Shown: in pieces, positions 6,795-15,790 of the stretch
Layout of the letters: each line of letters opens with the position of its first letter
Position numbering within the stretch: position 1 is the first letter of the stretch
Notes under the pieces: generated by a model
Told to the model about the DNA's origin: nothing
Seen by the model: the letters and a program-made list of their open reading frames with translations, nothing else
Databases searched by the model: none
Made by a program: the position numbers and the translations under genes
Assembly (NCBI RefSeq): GCF_001507435.1
Contig: NZ_LMWH01000266.1
Span: 124,001-188,000, forward strand
Direction of reading: 5' to 3'
From: Streptomyces sp. NRRL F-5122
GTDB taxonomy: Bacteria > Actinomycetota > Actinomycetes > Streptomycetales > Streptomycetaceae
Length of the DNA stretch: 64,000 nt

Positions 6795-9599
6795 ATGCAG
6801 ACCGCGTCGGATCGGCACGAGTACCCCGCCCACTGGGAGGCCGACGTGGTGCTGCGCGACGGCGGCACCGCACGCATCAGGCCCATCACCGTCGATGACG
6901 CCGAGCGCCTCGTGAGCTTCTACGAGCAGGTCTCGGACGAGTCGAAGTACTACCGCTTCTTCGCGCCGTACCCTCGTCTGTCCGCCAAGGACGTCCACCG
7001 CTTCACGCACCACGACTTCGTGGACCGGGTGGGACTCGCCGCGACGATCGGCGGCGAATTCATTGCAACTGTACGTTATGACCGCATTGGCGCCGGCGGG
7101 AGGCCCGCGTCCGCGCCCGCGGACGAGGCCGAGGTCGCCTTTCTGGTGCAGGACGCCCACCAGGGGCGTGGCGTGGCGTCGGCCCTCCTGGAGCACATCG
7201 CCGCGGTGGCCCGGGAGCGCGGAATCCGCAGGTTCGCCGCCGAGGTGCTGCCGGCCAACAATAAGATGATCAAGGTGTTCACGGACGCCGGGTACCAGCA
7301 GAAGCGCAGCTTCGAGGACGGCGTCGTCCGCCTGGAATTCGATCTGGAGCCCACCGACCGGTCGCTCGCGGTGCAGCGTGCACGGGAGCAGCGGGCCGAG
7401 GCCCGGTCCGTGCAGCGGCTGCTCGCGCCCGGCTCGGTCGCCGTGATCGGCACCGGCCGCACGCCCGGGGGAGTGGGCCGCGGCGTCCTGGACAACCTCC
7501 GGGGCGGCGGGTTCACCGGCCGCCTGTACGCGGTGAACAAGGCGCTGCCCGAGGACCGCAAGGAACTCGACGGGGTGCCCGCCCACCGCTCCGTACGGGA
7601 CATCGCCGAGCCGGTCGACCTCGCCGTCGTCGCGGTCCCGGCCGAGCACGTCCCGGAGGTCGTCGCCGAGTGCGGCGAGTACGGGGTCCAGGGGCTCGTG
7701 GTCATCTCCGCGGGTTACGCCGAGAGCGGCCCCGAGGGCCGCGAGCGGCAGCGGGAGCTGGTGCGGCAGGCGCGCTCGTACGGCATGCGGATCATCGGGC
7801 CGAACACCTTCGGGATCATCAACACCTCACCCGGGGTCAGGCTGAACGCCTCCCTCGCACCCGAGATGCCGCGTCCGGGGCGCATAGGCCTGTTCGCGCA
7901 GTCCGGCGCCATCGGGATCGCCCTGCTCTCACGGCTGCACCGGCGCGGAGGAGGCGTCACGGGGGTCACCGGCGTGTCGACCTTCGTCTCCTCCGGGAAC
8001 CGAGCGGACGTGTCCGGCAACGACGTCCTCCAGTACTGGTACGAGGACCCCGACACCGATGTCGCCCTGATGTACCTGGAGAGCATCGGCAACCCGCGCA
8101 AGTTCAACCGGCTGGCGCGCCGCACGGCGGCGGCCAAACCACTGGTCGTGGTGCAGGGCGCGCGGCACGGAGGCGCCCCCCAGGGGCACGCCGTACGGGC
8201 CACGCGTCTGCCGCACGCCACGGTGTCCGCGCTGCTGCGGCAGGCCGGAGTCATCCGGGTGGACACCATCACGGAACTGGTGGACGCGGGGCTGCTGCTG
8301 GCCAGGCAGCCGCTGCCCGCCGGGCCGCGGGTGGCGATCGTCGGCAACTCCGAGTCGCTGGGACTGCTGACCTACGACGCGTGTCTGGCCGAGGGGCTGC
8401 GCCCGTTGCCGCCGCTCGACCTGACGACGGCCGCGTCGGCCGAGGACTTCCACCGGGCGCTGGCCGCGGCACTGGCCGACGACGCGTGCGACGCCGTCGT
8501 GGTGACCGTGATCCCGGCGGTCGGCGAGTCCTCCCCCGGTGACGCCGCCCTGGCGCAGGCGCTGCGTTCCGCGGCGGCCGCCGCCCCGGCCAAGCCGGTG
8601 CTCGTGGTGCACGTGGAGCTGGGCGGGATAGCGGAGGCGCTGTCCGCGGCGACCAGCACGTCACCCCAGGCGCAGCGCGGCGACCTCCCGCGTCCGGCGG
8701 ATCCGCCCCCCGCCGCGGAACCGGCTCCGGAGGAGGCCCGCCTCATCCCCGCCTTTCCCGCCGCCGAGCGCGCCGTCCGGGCTCTGGCCGAGGCCGTCAA
8801 GTACGCGCAGTGGCGGCGCGAGGCCACCGACCCCGGCAAGGTGCCCGAGTACGACGACGTGGACGAGAAGGGCACCGCTGAGCTGATCCATGGGCTGCTC
8901 GCCCGTGGGGAGGGGCTGACGCTCGGCACCGACGAGACCTGCGACCTGCTCACGCGGTACGGCGTCCATGTGCGCAGGGCGCTGCCCGCCGCCACGCCCG
9001 AGGCCGCCGTGGAGGCCGCCCGGGAGATCGGCTACCCGGTGGCCCTCAAGGCCACCGCCCCGCACCTGCGGCACCGTGCCGATCTGGGCGGTGTTCGTCT
9101 CGACCTCGCCGACGAGGAGCAACTGCGGCGGGCCTACACCGAGTTGACCGAACTGTTCGGCCGGCCGCAGGAGCTGCGGCCGGTGGTCCAGGGCATGGCG
9201 CCACGTGGCGTCGACACCTTCGTACAGGCCGTCATCGACCCGGCGGCCGGTGCCGTGCTCTCCTTCGGGCTCGCCGGGGCCGCCTCGCAGCTCCTCGGCG
9301 ACACCGCGCACCGGCTGATCCCGGTCACGGACCGCGACGCCGCCTCCCAGGTGCGCTCGATCCGGACGGCCCCGCTGCTGTTCGGCTGGCGCGGTTCCGC
9401 CCCGGTGGACACACCCGCCCTCGAGGAGCTGATGCTGCGTGTGTCGAGGCTGGTCGACGACCACCCGGAGGTCGTCGCCGTCACCCTGGAACCGGTCGTG
9501 GTCGCCCCGCACGGTCTGAGCGTGCTCGGTGCGACCGTGCGGCTCGCGCCGCCGCCCGCCCGCGACGATCTCGGCCCGAGGACGCTGCCCGTGTACTGA
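6795..9599 (+). CDS. GNAT acetyltransferase fused to NDP-forming acyl-CoA synthetase (PatA-type protein lysine acetyltransferase)
   Basis: This 934-residue fusion has a GNAT domain at residues ~18-185, with the acetyl-CoA loop QDAHQGRGVAS (119-129) and a Glu near residue 113 that could be the catalytic base. A CoA-binding Rossmann domain lies at ~205-330, a succinyl-CoA-ligase-like domain at ~345-640, and an ATP-grasp domain at ~700-930. The GNAT domain is N-terminal, the reverse of enteric Pat and the arrangement described for Streptomyces lividans PatA, which acetylates acyl/acetoacetyl-CoA synthetases. The phosphohistidine motif expected as SHTG reads PHAT and the GPNC motif reads GPNT, so the ligase half probably does not turn over. 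The ATG at 6795 gives a GNAT domain of normal length. Confidence 0.85.
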   Translation: MQTASDRHEYPAHWEADVVLRDGGTARIRPITVDDAERLVSFYEQVSDESKYYRFFAPYPRLSAKDVHRFTHHDFVDRVGLAATIGGEFIATVRYDRIGAGGRPASAPADEAEVAFLVQDAHQGRGVASALLEHIAAVARERGIRRFAAEVLPANNKMIKVFTDAGYQQKRSFEDGVVRLEFDLEPTDRSLAVQRAREQRAEARSVQRLLAPGSVAVIGTGRTPGGVGRGVLDNLRGGGFTGRLYAVNKALPEDRKELDGVPAHRSVRDIAEPVDLAVVAVPAEHVPEVVAECGEYGVQGLVVISAGYAESGPEGRERQRELVRQARSYGMRIIGPNTFGIINTSPGVRLNASLAPEMPRPGRIGLFAQSGAIGIALLSRLHRRGGGVTGVTGVSTFVSSGNRADVSGNDVLQYWYEDPDTDVALMYLESIGNPRKFNRLARRTAAAKPLVVVQGARHGGAPQGHAVRATRLPHATVSALLRQAGVIRVDTITELVDAGLLLARQPLPAGPRVAIVGNSESLGLLTYDACLAEGLRPLPPLDLTTAASAEDFHRALAAALADDACDAVVVTVIPAVGESSPGDAALAQALRSAAAAAPAKPVLVVHVELGGIAEALSAATSTSPQAQRGDLPRPADPPPAAEPAPEEARLIPAFPAAERAVRALAEAVKYAQWRREATDPGKVPEYDDVDEKGTAELIHGLLARGEGLTLGTDETCDLLTRYGVHVRRALPAATPEAAVEAAREIGYPVALKATAPHLRHRADLGGVRLDLADEEQLRRAYTELTELFGRPQELRPVVQGMAPRGVDTFVQAVIDPAAGAVLSFGLAGAASQLLGDTAHRLIPVTDRDAASQVRSIRTAPLLFGWRGSAPVDTPALEELMLRVSRLVDDHPEVVAVTLEPVVVAPHGLSVLGATVRLAPPPARDDLGPRTLPVY

Positions 9600-9636
9600 G
9601 CGGCGCCGAGCGTGCCTCGCAGTCAGTGCGCCCCCG

Positions 9637-9642
9637 TAGGAT
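9637..9642 (+). promoter_or_regulatory. -10 box, leaderless promoter for the DUF5998 gene
   Basis: TAGGAT is followed by exactly 7 bases and then ATG 9650. That puts the expected transcription start on the A of the start codon. Confidence 0.5.
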
Positions 9643-9649
9643 GGACATC

Positions 9650-10237
9650 ATGGCCAAGACCAGTACGACGACCCAGGGGCTGCGGGCGGCGATCGAGCGC
9701 AGCGGCTACTACCCGGCTCTCGTTGCCGAGGCGGTGGAAGCGGCCGTGGGCGGCGAGCCCATCCGGTCGTACCTGGTCCATCAGGAGACCACGTTCGACG
9801 CGAACGAGGTGCGCCGCCATGTGACCGTGCTGGTCCTCACCGGCAACCGCTTCATCGTCAGCCACACCGACGAACAGGCCGCCGACGACACCTCCCCGAC
9901 GCCGTACGCGACGACGTCCACGGAATCGGTGAAGCTCGGCCGGATCTCGTCGGTCGTCGTCAGCCGCGTGGTCGCCAATCCGGAGTCGTACGCGCCCGGT
10001 TCGCTTCCGCGCGAGGTCGTCCTGACGATCGGGTGGGGCGCCGTCTCCCGCATCGACCTGGAACCCGCGGCCTGCGGTGACCCCAACTGCGAGGCGGACC
10101 ACGGCTACACCGGCAACTCGACCGCCGACGACCTCAGCCTGCGCGTCAGCGAGACCGGGGACGGCCCGGAGACGGTGCGCCAGGCGCTCGCCTTCGCGCA
10201 GTCCCTCTCCGAGGCGACCGCGGACCTCGCCGGCTGA
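9650..10237 (+). CDS. DUF5998 family protein
   Basis: This 195-residue conserved actinobacterial protein has no known function. It is mixed alpha/beta, has no signal peptide or membrane segment, and has a Cys pair in ACGDPNCEADHGY near residue 150. An ATG at 9641 is also in frame, but it overlaps a TAGGAT -10 box. ATG 9650 fits leaderless initiation. The stop codon shares one base with the ATG of the phosphodiesterase gene (TGATG), so the two are coupled and likely act together. Confidence 0.8.
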   Translation: MAKTSTTTQGLRAAIERSGYYPALVAEAVEAAVGGEPIRSYLVHQETTFDANEVRRHVTVLVLTGNRFIVSHTDEQAADDTSPTPYATTSTESVKLGRISSVVVSRVVANPESYAPGSLPREVVLTIGWGAVSRIDLEPAACGDPNCEADHGYTGNSTADDLSLRVSETGDGPETVRQALAFAQSLSEATADLAG

Positions 10238-11427
10238 TGGCACTGACCACCTGGGACGACCACCCGGAACCGCTCGCCGCCGGCTCCGCGCCGCTCCCCG
10301 AGTACGGCACCGGCTCACTGTCCGACCTCCTGCCCACCTTGGCCGCGGGTATGGGGGTCCCGGGTCAGGCCGCCGCCATACCGGAGCTGACCGCAGCCGA
10401 CCGCAACTGCGTGTTCCTGGTCGACGGTCTCGGGTGGGAGCAACTGCTGGCGCACCCCGACGACGCGCCCTTCCTCACCTCGCTCCTGGCGTCCTCGCGC
10501 GGTGGCACCGGCCGGCCGATCACGGCGGGCTACCCGGCGACCACCGCGACCTCGCTCGCCTCGGTCGGAACGGGGCTGCCGCCCGGCGCGCACGGTCTGC
10601 CCGGCTACACCGCGCGCAACCCGGACACCGGGGAGCTGATGAACCAGCTCCGCTGGCAGCCCTGGACCTCGCCGCGACTCTGGCAGCCCTACCCCACCGT
10701 CTTCCAGCTTGCCCACGAGGCGGGCGTGCACACCGCCCAGGTCTCCTCCCCGGCCTTCGAGAACACCCCGCTGACCAAGGTCGCGCTCAGCGGCGGAAAG
10801 TTCCTCGGACGGCTGACGGGTGAGGACCGCATGGACCTCGCGGCCGAACAACTCGCGGCGGGCGACCGGGCGTTGGTCTACACGTACTACGCGGAACTCG
10901 ACGGCGCCGGACACCGCTTCGGCGTCGACTCGGACGCCTGGCGGGGCCAGCTCATGTACGTCGACCGGCTGGTCCAGCGGCTCGCCGAACAGCTGCCGCC
11001 GCGCACCGCTCTGTACGTCACCGCCGACCACGGCATGCTCGACATCCCCTTCGACGAGCGGCACCGCATCGACTTCGACGAGGACTGGGAACTGCGCGCC
11101 GGAGTCGCCCTGCTGGGCGGCGAGGGCCGTGCCCGCCATGTGTACGCCGTGCCGGGCGCCGAGAACGACGTGGTGACCTGCTGGCGCGAGGTGCTCGGCG
11201 AGCAGTTCTGGGTGGCCTCGCGGGACGAGGCGATCGCGGCGGGCTGGTTCGGTCCGCACATCGACGAACGGGTGTACCCGCGCATCGGCGACGTGGTCGC
11301 GGCGGCCCATGACGACGTCCTCATCATCGCGTCCGAGCGGGAGCCGAAGGAGTCGGCGATGGTCGGCAACCACGGCTCGATGACGCCCGTGGAACAGCTG
11401 GTGCCCTTGCTCCAAGTACGTACCTGA
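10237..11427 (+). CDS. Nucleotide pyrophosphatase/phosphodiesterase, alkaline-phosphatase superfamily
   Basis: This 396-residue protein has the metal-dependent phosphodiesterase fold. VFLVDGLGWEQL (~65) gives the first metal Asp, and GYPATTATSLASVGTG (~105) gives the nucleophile Thr. YYAELDGAGHRFG (~220) and VTADHGMLD (~270) give the remaining metal ligands, and GNHGS (~375) is the last one. It probably cuts phosphodiester or pyrophosphate bonds; the substrate is unknown. There is no signal peptide, so it is cytoplasmic. Translation is coupled to DUF5998. Confidence 0.85.
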   Translation: MALTTWDDHPEPLAAGSAPLPEYGTGSLSDLLPTLAAGMGVPGQAAAIPELTAADRNCVFLVDGLGWEQLLAHPDDAPFLTSLLASSRGGTGRPITAGYPATTATSLASVGTGLPPGAHGLPGYTARNPDTGELMNQLRWQPWTSPRLWQPYPTVFQLAHEAGVHTAQVSSPAFENTPLTKVALSGGKFLGRLTGEDRMDLAAEQLAAGDRALVYTYYAELDGAGHRFGVDSDAWRGQLMYVDRLVQRLAEQLPPRTALYVTADHGMLDIPFDERHRIDFDEDWELRAGVALLGGEGRARHVYAVPGAENDVVTCWREVLGEQFWVASRDEAIAAGWFGPHIDERVYPRIGDVVAAAHDDVLIIASEREPKESAMVGNHGSMTPVEQLVPLLQVRT

Positions 11428-11453
11428 GTCGCGGCGCCCGTCCCGGCGCCCGG

Positions 11454-11459
11454 TACGCT
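11454..11459 (+). promoter_or_regulatory. Candidate -10 box for tdk
   Basis: GGTACGCT at 11452-11459 contains the hexamer TACGCT. It predicts a start near 11466 and a leader of about 38 bases to ATG 11504. The same octamer lies 6 bases before the OB-fold gene at 32147. No good -35 box was found. Confidence 0.4.
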
Positions 11460-11503
11460 CCCCAAGATCCGCACGTCCTGACCCGAAAGGTCCTCATCCC
11501 CTC

Positions 11504-12154
11504 ATGCCCGAGCTGGTGTTCTTCTCCGGAACGATGGACTGCGGGAAGTCGACGCTGGCTCTCCAGATCGAGCACAACCGCTCGACGCGCGGGCTGCAGG
11601 GCATCATCTTCACACGCGACGACCGGGCGGGCGAGGGAAAGCTCTCCTCACGGCTCGGTCTGGTCAGGGACGCGGTGGAGGTGGCGGACGGGCAGGACCT
11701 GTACGTGTACGTCGTGGACCATCTCTCGCAGGGCGGTCGCGCCGACTATGTGATCGCGGACGAGGCGCAGTTCCTCGCGCCGGTGCAGATCGACCAACTC
11801 GCCCGTGTGGTCGACGATCTGGGGCTGGACGTCTACGCCTTCGGCATCACGACCGACTTCCGCAGCAAGCTCTTCCCCGGGTCGCAGCGCCTCGTGGAGC
11901 TGGCGGACCGGGTCGAGGTCCTCCAGGTGGAGGCCCTGTGCTGGTGCGGCGCCCGGGCCACCCACAACGCCCGTACGGTCGGCGGGGAGATGGTGGTCGA
12001 GGGCGCCCAGGTGGTCGTGGGGGATGTGAACCATTCCGCGGACGAGATCGGCTACGAGGTGCTGTGCCGTCGTCACCACCGCCGCCGAATGACGGCCGCC
12101 TCCGCCCGCGCGGCGGCGCTGTCCCCGGACGTCCTGCCCGTGGCGTCCACCTGA
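11504..12154 (+). CDS. tdk: Thymidine kinase (type II)
   Basis: This 216-residue enzyme phosphorylates thymidine to dTMP for salvage. It has the P-loop GTMDCGKST (residues 9-17), the DEAQF Walker B motif (~86-90) and a C-terminal zinc lasso with CWCG (~147) and CRRHH (~187). The type II architecture is complete. The last ~20 residues are an Ala/Arg-rich tail. ATG 11504 lies behind the GAAAGG ribosome site. Together with dut at 25995 the window holds two dTMP-pool genes, in separate operons. Confidence 0.95.
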   Translation: MPELVFFSGTMDCGKSTLALQIEHNRSTRGLQGIIFTRDDRAGEGKLSSRLGLVRDAVEVADGQDLYVYVVDHLSQGGRADYVIADEAQFLAPVQIDQLARVVDDLGLDVYAFGITTDFRSKLFPGSQRLVELADRVEVLQVEALCWCGARATHNARTVGGEMVVEGAQVVVGDVNHSADEIGYEVLCRRHHRRRMTAASARAAALSPDVLPVAST

Positions 12155-12158
12155 CGCC

Positions 12159-12177
12159 CCACCGGTTCACCCGGTGG
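12159..12177. terminator. Bidirectional hairpin between tdk and the VOC gene
   Basis: CCACCGG (12159-12165) pairs with CCGGTGG (12171-12177) around a 5-base loop. It fills the 24-base gap between two convergent genes. Confidence 0.6.
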
Positions 12178-12178
12178 T

Positions 12179-12982
12179 TCAGCCGAGCGGGCTGACCACG
12201 GAGAACGTCGCGCCCTCGGGGTCCGCCACCGTGATCATGCGGCCCAAGGCCGTGTTGCACTGTGCCCGCACGACATGGCCGCCCAGTTCGACGACCCGGT
12301 CGGCGGTCTTGTCCGCGTCGCTGACCTGGAAATACGTCATCCAATGCGCTCCCCGGTCCCGGGGCAGATCAAGCCCGACGCCATGGATGCCGGCGACGGG
12401 ACGGCCCTCGGTGTGGAGGGTGACGTAATCGAAGTCGGGCGAGACGACCGGTTCCTCGGTATAACCGAAGACCGTCCGGTAGAACGTGGCGACACTCGCC
12501 GTGTCGTAGGTGATCAGCTCGTTCCAGACCGGGGTGCCGGGTACGCCCGTCAGACCCGTGCCGAGGTGGTCGGCCGCCTGCCAGATGCCGAAGACCGCGC
12601 CCATCGGGTCGCAGGCGATCGCCAGCCGGCCGGCCTCGGCCGCGTCCAACGGGCCGACGCCCACGGTCCCCCCGCAGCTGCGCACCTGCTCGGCCGTCGC
12701 GTCCACGTCGTCCGATCCGAGATACGGGGTCCAGGCGATCGGCAGATGCCGGTCCAGGGGCAACTGGCCGATACCGGCCACCTCGTAGCCGTTCAGCAGC
12801 GCCCGGACGTAGGGGCCCAGCGGCTGGGGTCCGGGCTGGAACTCCCAGCCGAAGAGCGCGCGGTAGAACTCCTGGGTCGCGGTCATCCCGTGCACCATCA
12901 GACTCACCCAGCACGGCGTGCCGGGTGCGTGCCTCTCGTGTGTCGTGCCGGTCAGGCCCGCCGACCCCCGTGCCTCGGTCAT
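12179..12982 (-). CDS. VOC family protein (tandem glyoxalase/bleomycin-resistance folds)
   Basis: This 267-residue protein consists of two vicinal-oxygen-chelate modules at ~18-130 and ~145-262. Each begins with a WVSL- or WNEL-like strand and an FYR(A/T)xFG(W/Y) helix. Such proteins bind a metal and act as dioxygenases, isomerases or drug-binding proteins; the substrate cannot be told here. Repeated internal sequence supports duplication of one module. ATG 12982 is chosen because AGGAG sits 9 bases upstream; an in-frame GTG at 12988 is too close to the ribosome site. It is convergent with tdk. Confidence 0.82.
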   Translation of the reverse strand: MTEARGSAGLTGTTHERHAPGTPCWVSLMVHGMTATQEFYRALFGWEFQPGPQPLGPYVRALLNGYEVAGIGQLPLDRHLPIAWTPYLGSDDVDATAEQVRSCGGTVGVGPLDAAEAGRLAIACDPMGAVFGIWQAADHLGTGLTGVPGTPVWNELITYDTASVATFYRTVFGYTEEPVVSPDFDYVTLHTEGRPVAGIHGVGLDLPRDRGAHWMTYFQVSDADKTADRVVELGGHVVRAQCNTALGRMITVADPEGATFSVVSPLG

Positions 12983-13304
12983 GGTCACTCTCTCCTCGGC
13001 CCCTTGTGGCGGCCGTTCGGCCTCCGCCTGCGCGCTGTTGCGCCGCGTACCCGCATCGGCACGATCCGTGCCGATGTCCACACCGCCGGTCGCACCCCGC
13101 CCTCCGGCCGCTCGTGTCGCGGCGCCGTACGGTCGGAGGATGCCCGGAGTAAGGTTTCTCGTCCGTTTCGGCGCGATTGCCGTGTGTTGACCATCAGCTG
13201 TACAGCATGTACCCGCTCCCGTACACCGGGTGAACGGACCTGTCCGGCGGAGCAGGGTAACCGGACCTCGGCGACTCGGCCACCCCGTGCGCGAGGATGG
13301 GGCC
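12983..13304. other. Divergent intergenic region, VOC / sulfurtransferase
   Basis: This 322-base non-coding stretch holds a TTGACC box at 13187-13192, but no matching -10 box at the normal distance. The short inverted repeat GTAC-AGCAT-GTAC lies at 13200-13212. A GAGGAT hexamer 6 bases before the sulfurtransferase ATG could serve as a -10 box or its GAGG as a ribosome site. Nothing firmer was seen. Confidence 0.4.
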
Positions 13305-14156
13305 ATGAAAGCCATCATCTCCGCATCCGAACTCGCGAGCGACTTGGCGGCGTCCCGGCCGCCGACGCTCTTGGACGTCCGTTGGCAGCTGACCGCTGCG
13401 GCGGCGGCCGGTGCTTCTCCCTTCGACGGGCGTGCCGCCCACGCGGCGGGGCACATTCCGGGCGCCGTGTTCGTGGATCTGGACGCCGATCTCGCAGGCC
13501 CGCCCGGGCCCGCCGGCCGGCATCCGCTGCCCACCCTGGAGCATTTCGGAGCGGCGATGCGGGCCGCGGGCGTGGCCTCGGACGTGCCGGTCGTGGTGTA
13601 CGACGGCGGTCAGGGATGGGCCGCCGCGCGCGCATGGTGGATGCTGCGCTGGACGGGGCACCCGGACGTCCGCGTGCTCGACGGCGGACTGGCCGCGTGG
13701 GAGGGGCCGCTTGCCACCGGCGCCGAGGAGCCCGTCCCCGGCGACTTCCGGCCCGTACCGGGCGGGCTCCCGCTGCTGGACGCCGACGGCGCCGCCGCGG
13801 TCGCCCGGACCGGGCTGCTCCTGGACGCCCGGGCCGGCGAACGCTACCGGGGCGAGGTGGAGCCGATCGACCGGGTGGGCGGCCACATCCCCGGCGCCGT
13901 GTCGGCGCCGACGACGGAGAACGTGACCGAGGGCGGCCGCTTCCTGCCCGCCGTCGAACTCGCCCGGCGCTTCGAGTCGCTGGGTGTCACGGAGGGCACC
14001 GAGGTCGGTGTCTACTGCGGATCGGGTGTCTCCGCCGCACACGAGGTGCTGGCGCTCACGATCGCGGGAATCGGGGCCGCGCTCTACGCGGGGTCGTGGT
14101 CGGAGTGGTCGGCGGACGACAGCCGTCCGATCGCGGTGGGCGCAGACCCCCAGTGA
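13305..14156 (+). CDS. Sulfurtransferase (thiosulfate/3-mercaptopyruvate type), two rhodanese domains
   Basis: This 283-residue cytoplasmic protein transfers sulfane sulfur from thiosulfate or 3-mercaptopyruvate to a thiol acceptor. The N-terminal non-catalytic rhodanese domain spans ~5-125 (LLDVRW, HIPGAVFVDLD) and the catalytic domain spans ~150-280. The active-site loop CGSGVSA has its Cys near residue 239. A CG(S/T)GxT/S loop is more like mercaptopyruvate sulfurtransferase than thiosulfate-specific enzymes (CRxGxT). ATG 13305 fits the start of the first domain. A shared bidirectional terminator separates it from sepH. Confidence 0.87.
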   Translation: MKAIISASELASDLAASRPPTLLDVRWQLTAAAAAGASPFDGRAAHAAGHIPGAVFVDLDADLAGPPGPAGRHPLPTLEHFGAAMRAAGVASDVPVVVYDGGQGWAAARAWWMLRWTGHPDVRVLDGGLAAWEGPLATGAEEPVPGDFRPVPGGLPLLDADGAAAVARTGLLLDARAGERYRGEVEPIDRVGGHIPGAVSAPTTENVTEGGRFLPAVELARRFESLGVTEGTEVGVYCGSGVSAAHEVLALTIAGIGAALYAGSWSEWSADDSRPIAVGADPQ

Positions 14157-14163
14157 ACACAAG

Positions 14164-14195
14164 GGCGGGGTCCACGCCCTCGCGTGGACCCCGCC
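14164..14195. terminator. Bidirectional terminator, sulfurtransferase / sepH
   Basis: A perfect 13-bp stem (GGCGGGGTCCACG at 14164-14176, complement 14183-14195) has a 6-base loop. It sits in the 56-base gap between convergent genes. Confidence 0.8.
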
Positions 14196-14212
14196 GCTCG
14201 TCCGACTCTCTG

Positions 14213-15250
14213 CTACTCCTGCTTCTTGCGCCGTGTTCCGAACACGATCTCGTCCCAGCTCGGGACCGCGGCTCTGCGGCCCGGGCGGACACCGTCCGCC
14301 TCCGCCTGCCGGTCCGTCGCGCCGACCAGACGGTCACGGTGGCTGCCGACCGTGCGCGGCATGAGGACGTCCGCGTACGCCGAACCGGCCGAGGCCGCGG
14401 GAGCGGGTGGCTCCTCCGCAGCGGGCTCCTGGGCGGGTTCCTCCTGCGGTTCCACCGGACGCTCGGGCACCACCAGGTCGCCGCGGAAGCTCGGCACCGC
14501 TTCGAGGAGGCTGGTGAGCGAGTCCCGTTCCCCGGTGCTCTCCTCCGCGGGCTCCGAGGACTGCGCCGGAAGCACGGGGCGCTCCGCCTGGCGTTCGAGG
14601 GCGCGATCCATCCGGCCCTCACGCGGCAGCCGCGCGATCCTCGGTACGAAGGGATGACTCGGCTCGGACGCCGCGAGATCGTCGGACTCGCCGATCAGCG
14701 AACGTGCCTCGTCGTCGACGGCCTGGACGAGCCGCCGGGGCGGGTCGTACGTCCAACTCGCGGAGTGCGTCTCACCCGCCACGCGGTAGACGAGGAGAAC
14801 CTCCCAGGTGCCGTCGTCGCGGCGCCAGGAGTCCCACTGAACGGTGTCCTTCTGGGCGCCGCGGAGCAGCAACCGCTCCTGGACCGCCTCGCCGAGTTGA
14901 GGACCGGCGTTCTCGCCGGGCCGGCGCACGGGCGTCTTGCGGGCCCGCTCGGCCATGAAGGCGCGCTCGGCGAGAACGGGTCCCTCGAAGCGGCGGACGC
15001 GGTCGACGGGGATCCCGGCGAGCTGCGCCACCTCTTCGGCGGACGCACCGGCACGTATGCGCGCCTGGATGTCTCGGGGGCGGAGATGGCTCTCCACCTC
15101 GATCTCGATCTGGCCGAGGCGGGGACGGTCGCCGCGCACGGCGGCGCGGAGCCGTTCGTCGATCGGAAGCGTGTACTCCGTACTGTCCGCAGCCTTCAGC
15201 ACCAGCCGTGTGCCGTCATTGGAGACGGCCACGACACGCAGTTCGGGCAT
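14213..15250 (-). CDS. sepH: Septation protein SepH
   Basis: This 345-residue protein belongs to the actinobacterial SepH family, which binds FtsZ and promotes its assembly at sporulation septa. The N-terminal DUF3071 domain (~1-165) contains a helix-turn-helix-like segment at ~62-95 (GASAEEVAQLAGIPVDRVRRFEG in part). A long acidic, Pro/Glu-rich disordered region (~220-320) leads to a conserved basic C-terminal tail with WDEIVFG near residue 335. The length is typical. GGAGG 5-9 bases upstream supports ATG 15250. It is transcribed alone, with a 540-base upstream region and a terminator shared with the sulfurtransferase. Confidence 0.93.
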   Translation of the reverse strand: MPELRVVAVSNDGTRLVLKAADSTEYTLPIDERLRAAVRGDRPRLGQIEIEVESHLRPRDIQARIRAGASAEEVAQLAGIPVDRVRRFEGPVLAERAFMAERARKTPVRRPGENAGPQLGEAVQERLLLRGAQKDTVQWDSWRRDDGTWEVLLVYRVAGETHSASWTYDPPRRLVQAVDDEARSLIGESDDLAASEPSHPFVPRIARLPREGRMDRALERQAERPVLPAQSSEPAEESTGERDSLTSLLEAVPSFRGDLVVPERPVEPQEEPAQEPAAEEPPAPAASAGSAYADVLMPRTVGSHRDRLVGATDRQAEADGVRPGRRAAVPSWDEIVFGTRRKKQE

Positions 15251-15790
15251 GGGGACCTCCCGGGTGGTGCCTGCCGACGTCACGTGCGTCGCTGCTTCCG
15301 CTAGTCGAGTGTGGCCTGCCCGGGTGCAGCCTGCCACAACCTTGCCGAGTTGCCCGGCGTGTCGGGCACGGGCCCTGGATCGCCGTTATGGCACGGTTAC
15401 CTATTCGCAACGCTAAGTGACCAACTCCGTCACCCTGTGCAACTAGCCCCCTCCAAACGGTCCAGCTAGGCCCTGGACACCCTGGCGGGAGACCGGACCC
15501 AGGGCTCGCAACAGTACTCCATTCGGGCCACGGAAGTGGATCGGCACGCCGCCCAACTTCTGGCAAGGGGTGCGAGTTGGTCGCCCGTTGTGCCGTTTTC
15601 GTGCACATCAAACGTGGCGCACCTCACCCAATTGCCAGAATCGGAGCGAATTGTTTCGGACGCGCGTCCCTCATTTCATGCGGTCGGGTGACGGATGCAG
15701 GTGCGGATACGGGCGGAGGAGGGGGCGTGGGCGGAAGGTGAAGGAAGCGGCCGGATATGAGCGGTCCTCAGCCGGCCGCCCCGTGTCCTG
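15251..15790. other. Long upstream region of sepH
   Basis: This 540-base non-coding region lies between the oxidase stop and sepH. On the minus strand, the segment TTGCGAATAGGTAACCG near 15390-15410 followed by TAACGG could hold a promoter, but spacing and boxes are poor. The hairpin ending the oxidase gene is at its far end. No reading frame with a ribosome site and Streptomyces-like codon use was found. Confidence 0.4.
15747..15779 (-). terminator. Terminator after the FAD oxidase gene
   Basis: GCGGCCGG (15747-15754) pairs with CCGGCCGC (15772-15779). An inner TGAG/CTCA pair extends the hairpin. It begins 12 bases after the oxidase stop on the minus strand. Confidence 0.6.

Noticed and set aside
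12275-15304. 1009-codon open frame on the plus strand opposite VOC and sepH
   Set aside because: It crosses intergenic DNA and two strong genes on both strands and shows no recognisable domain.
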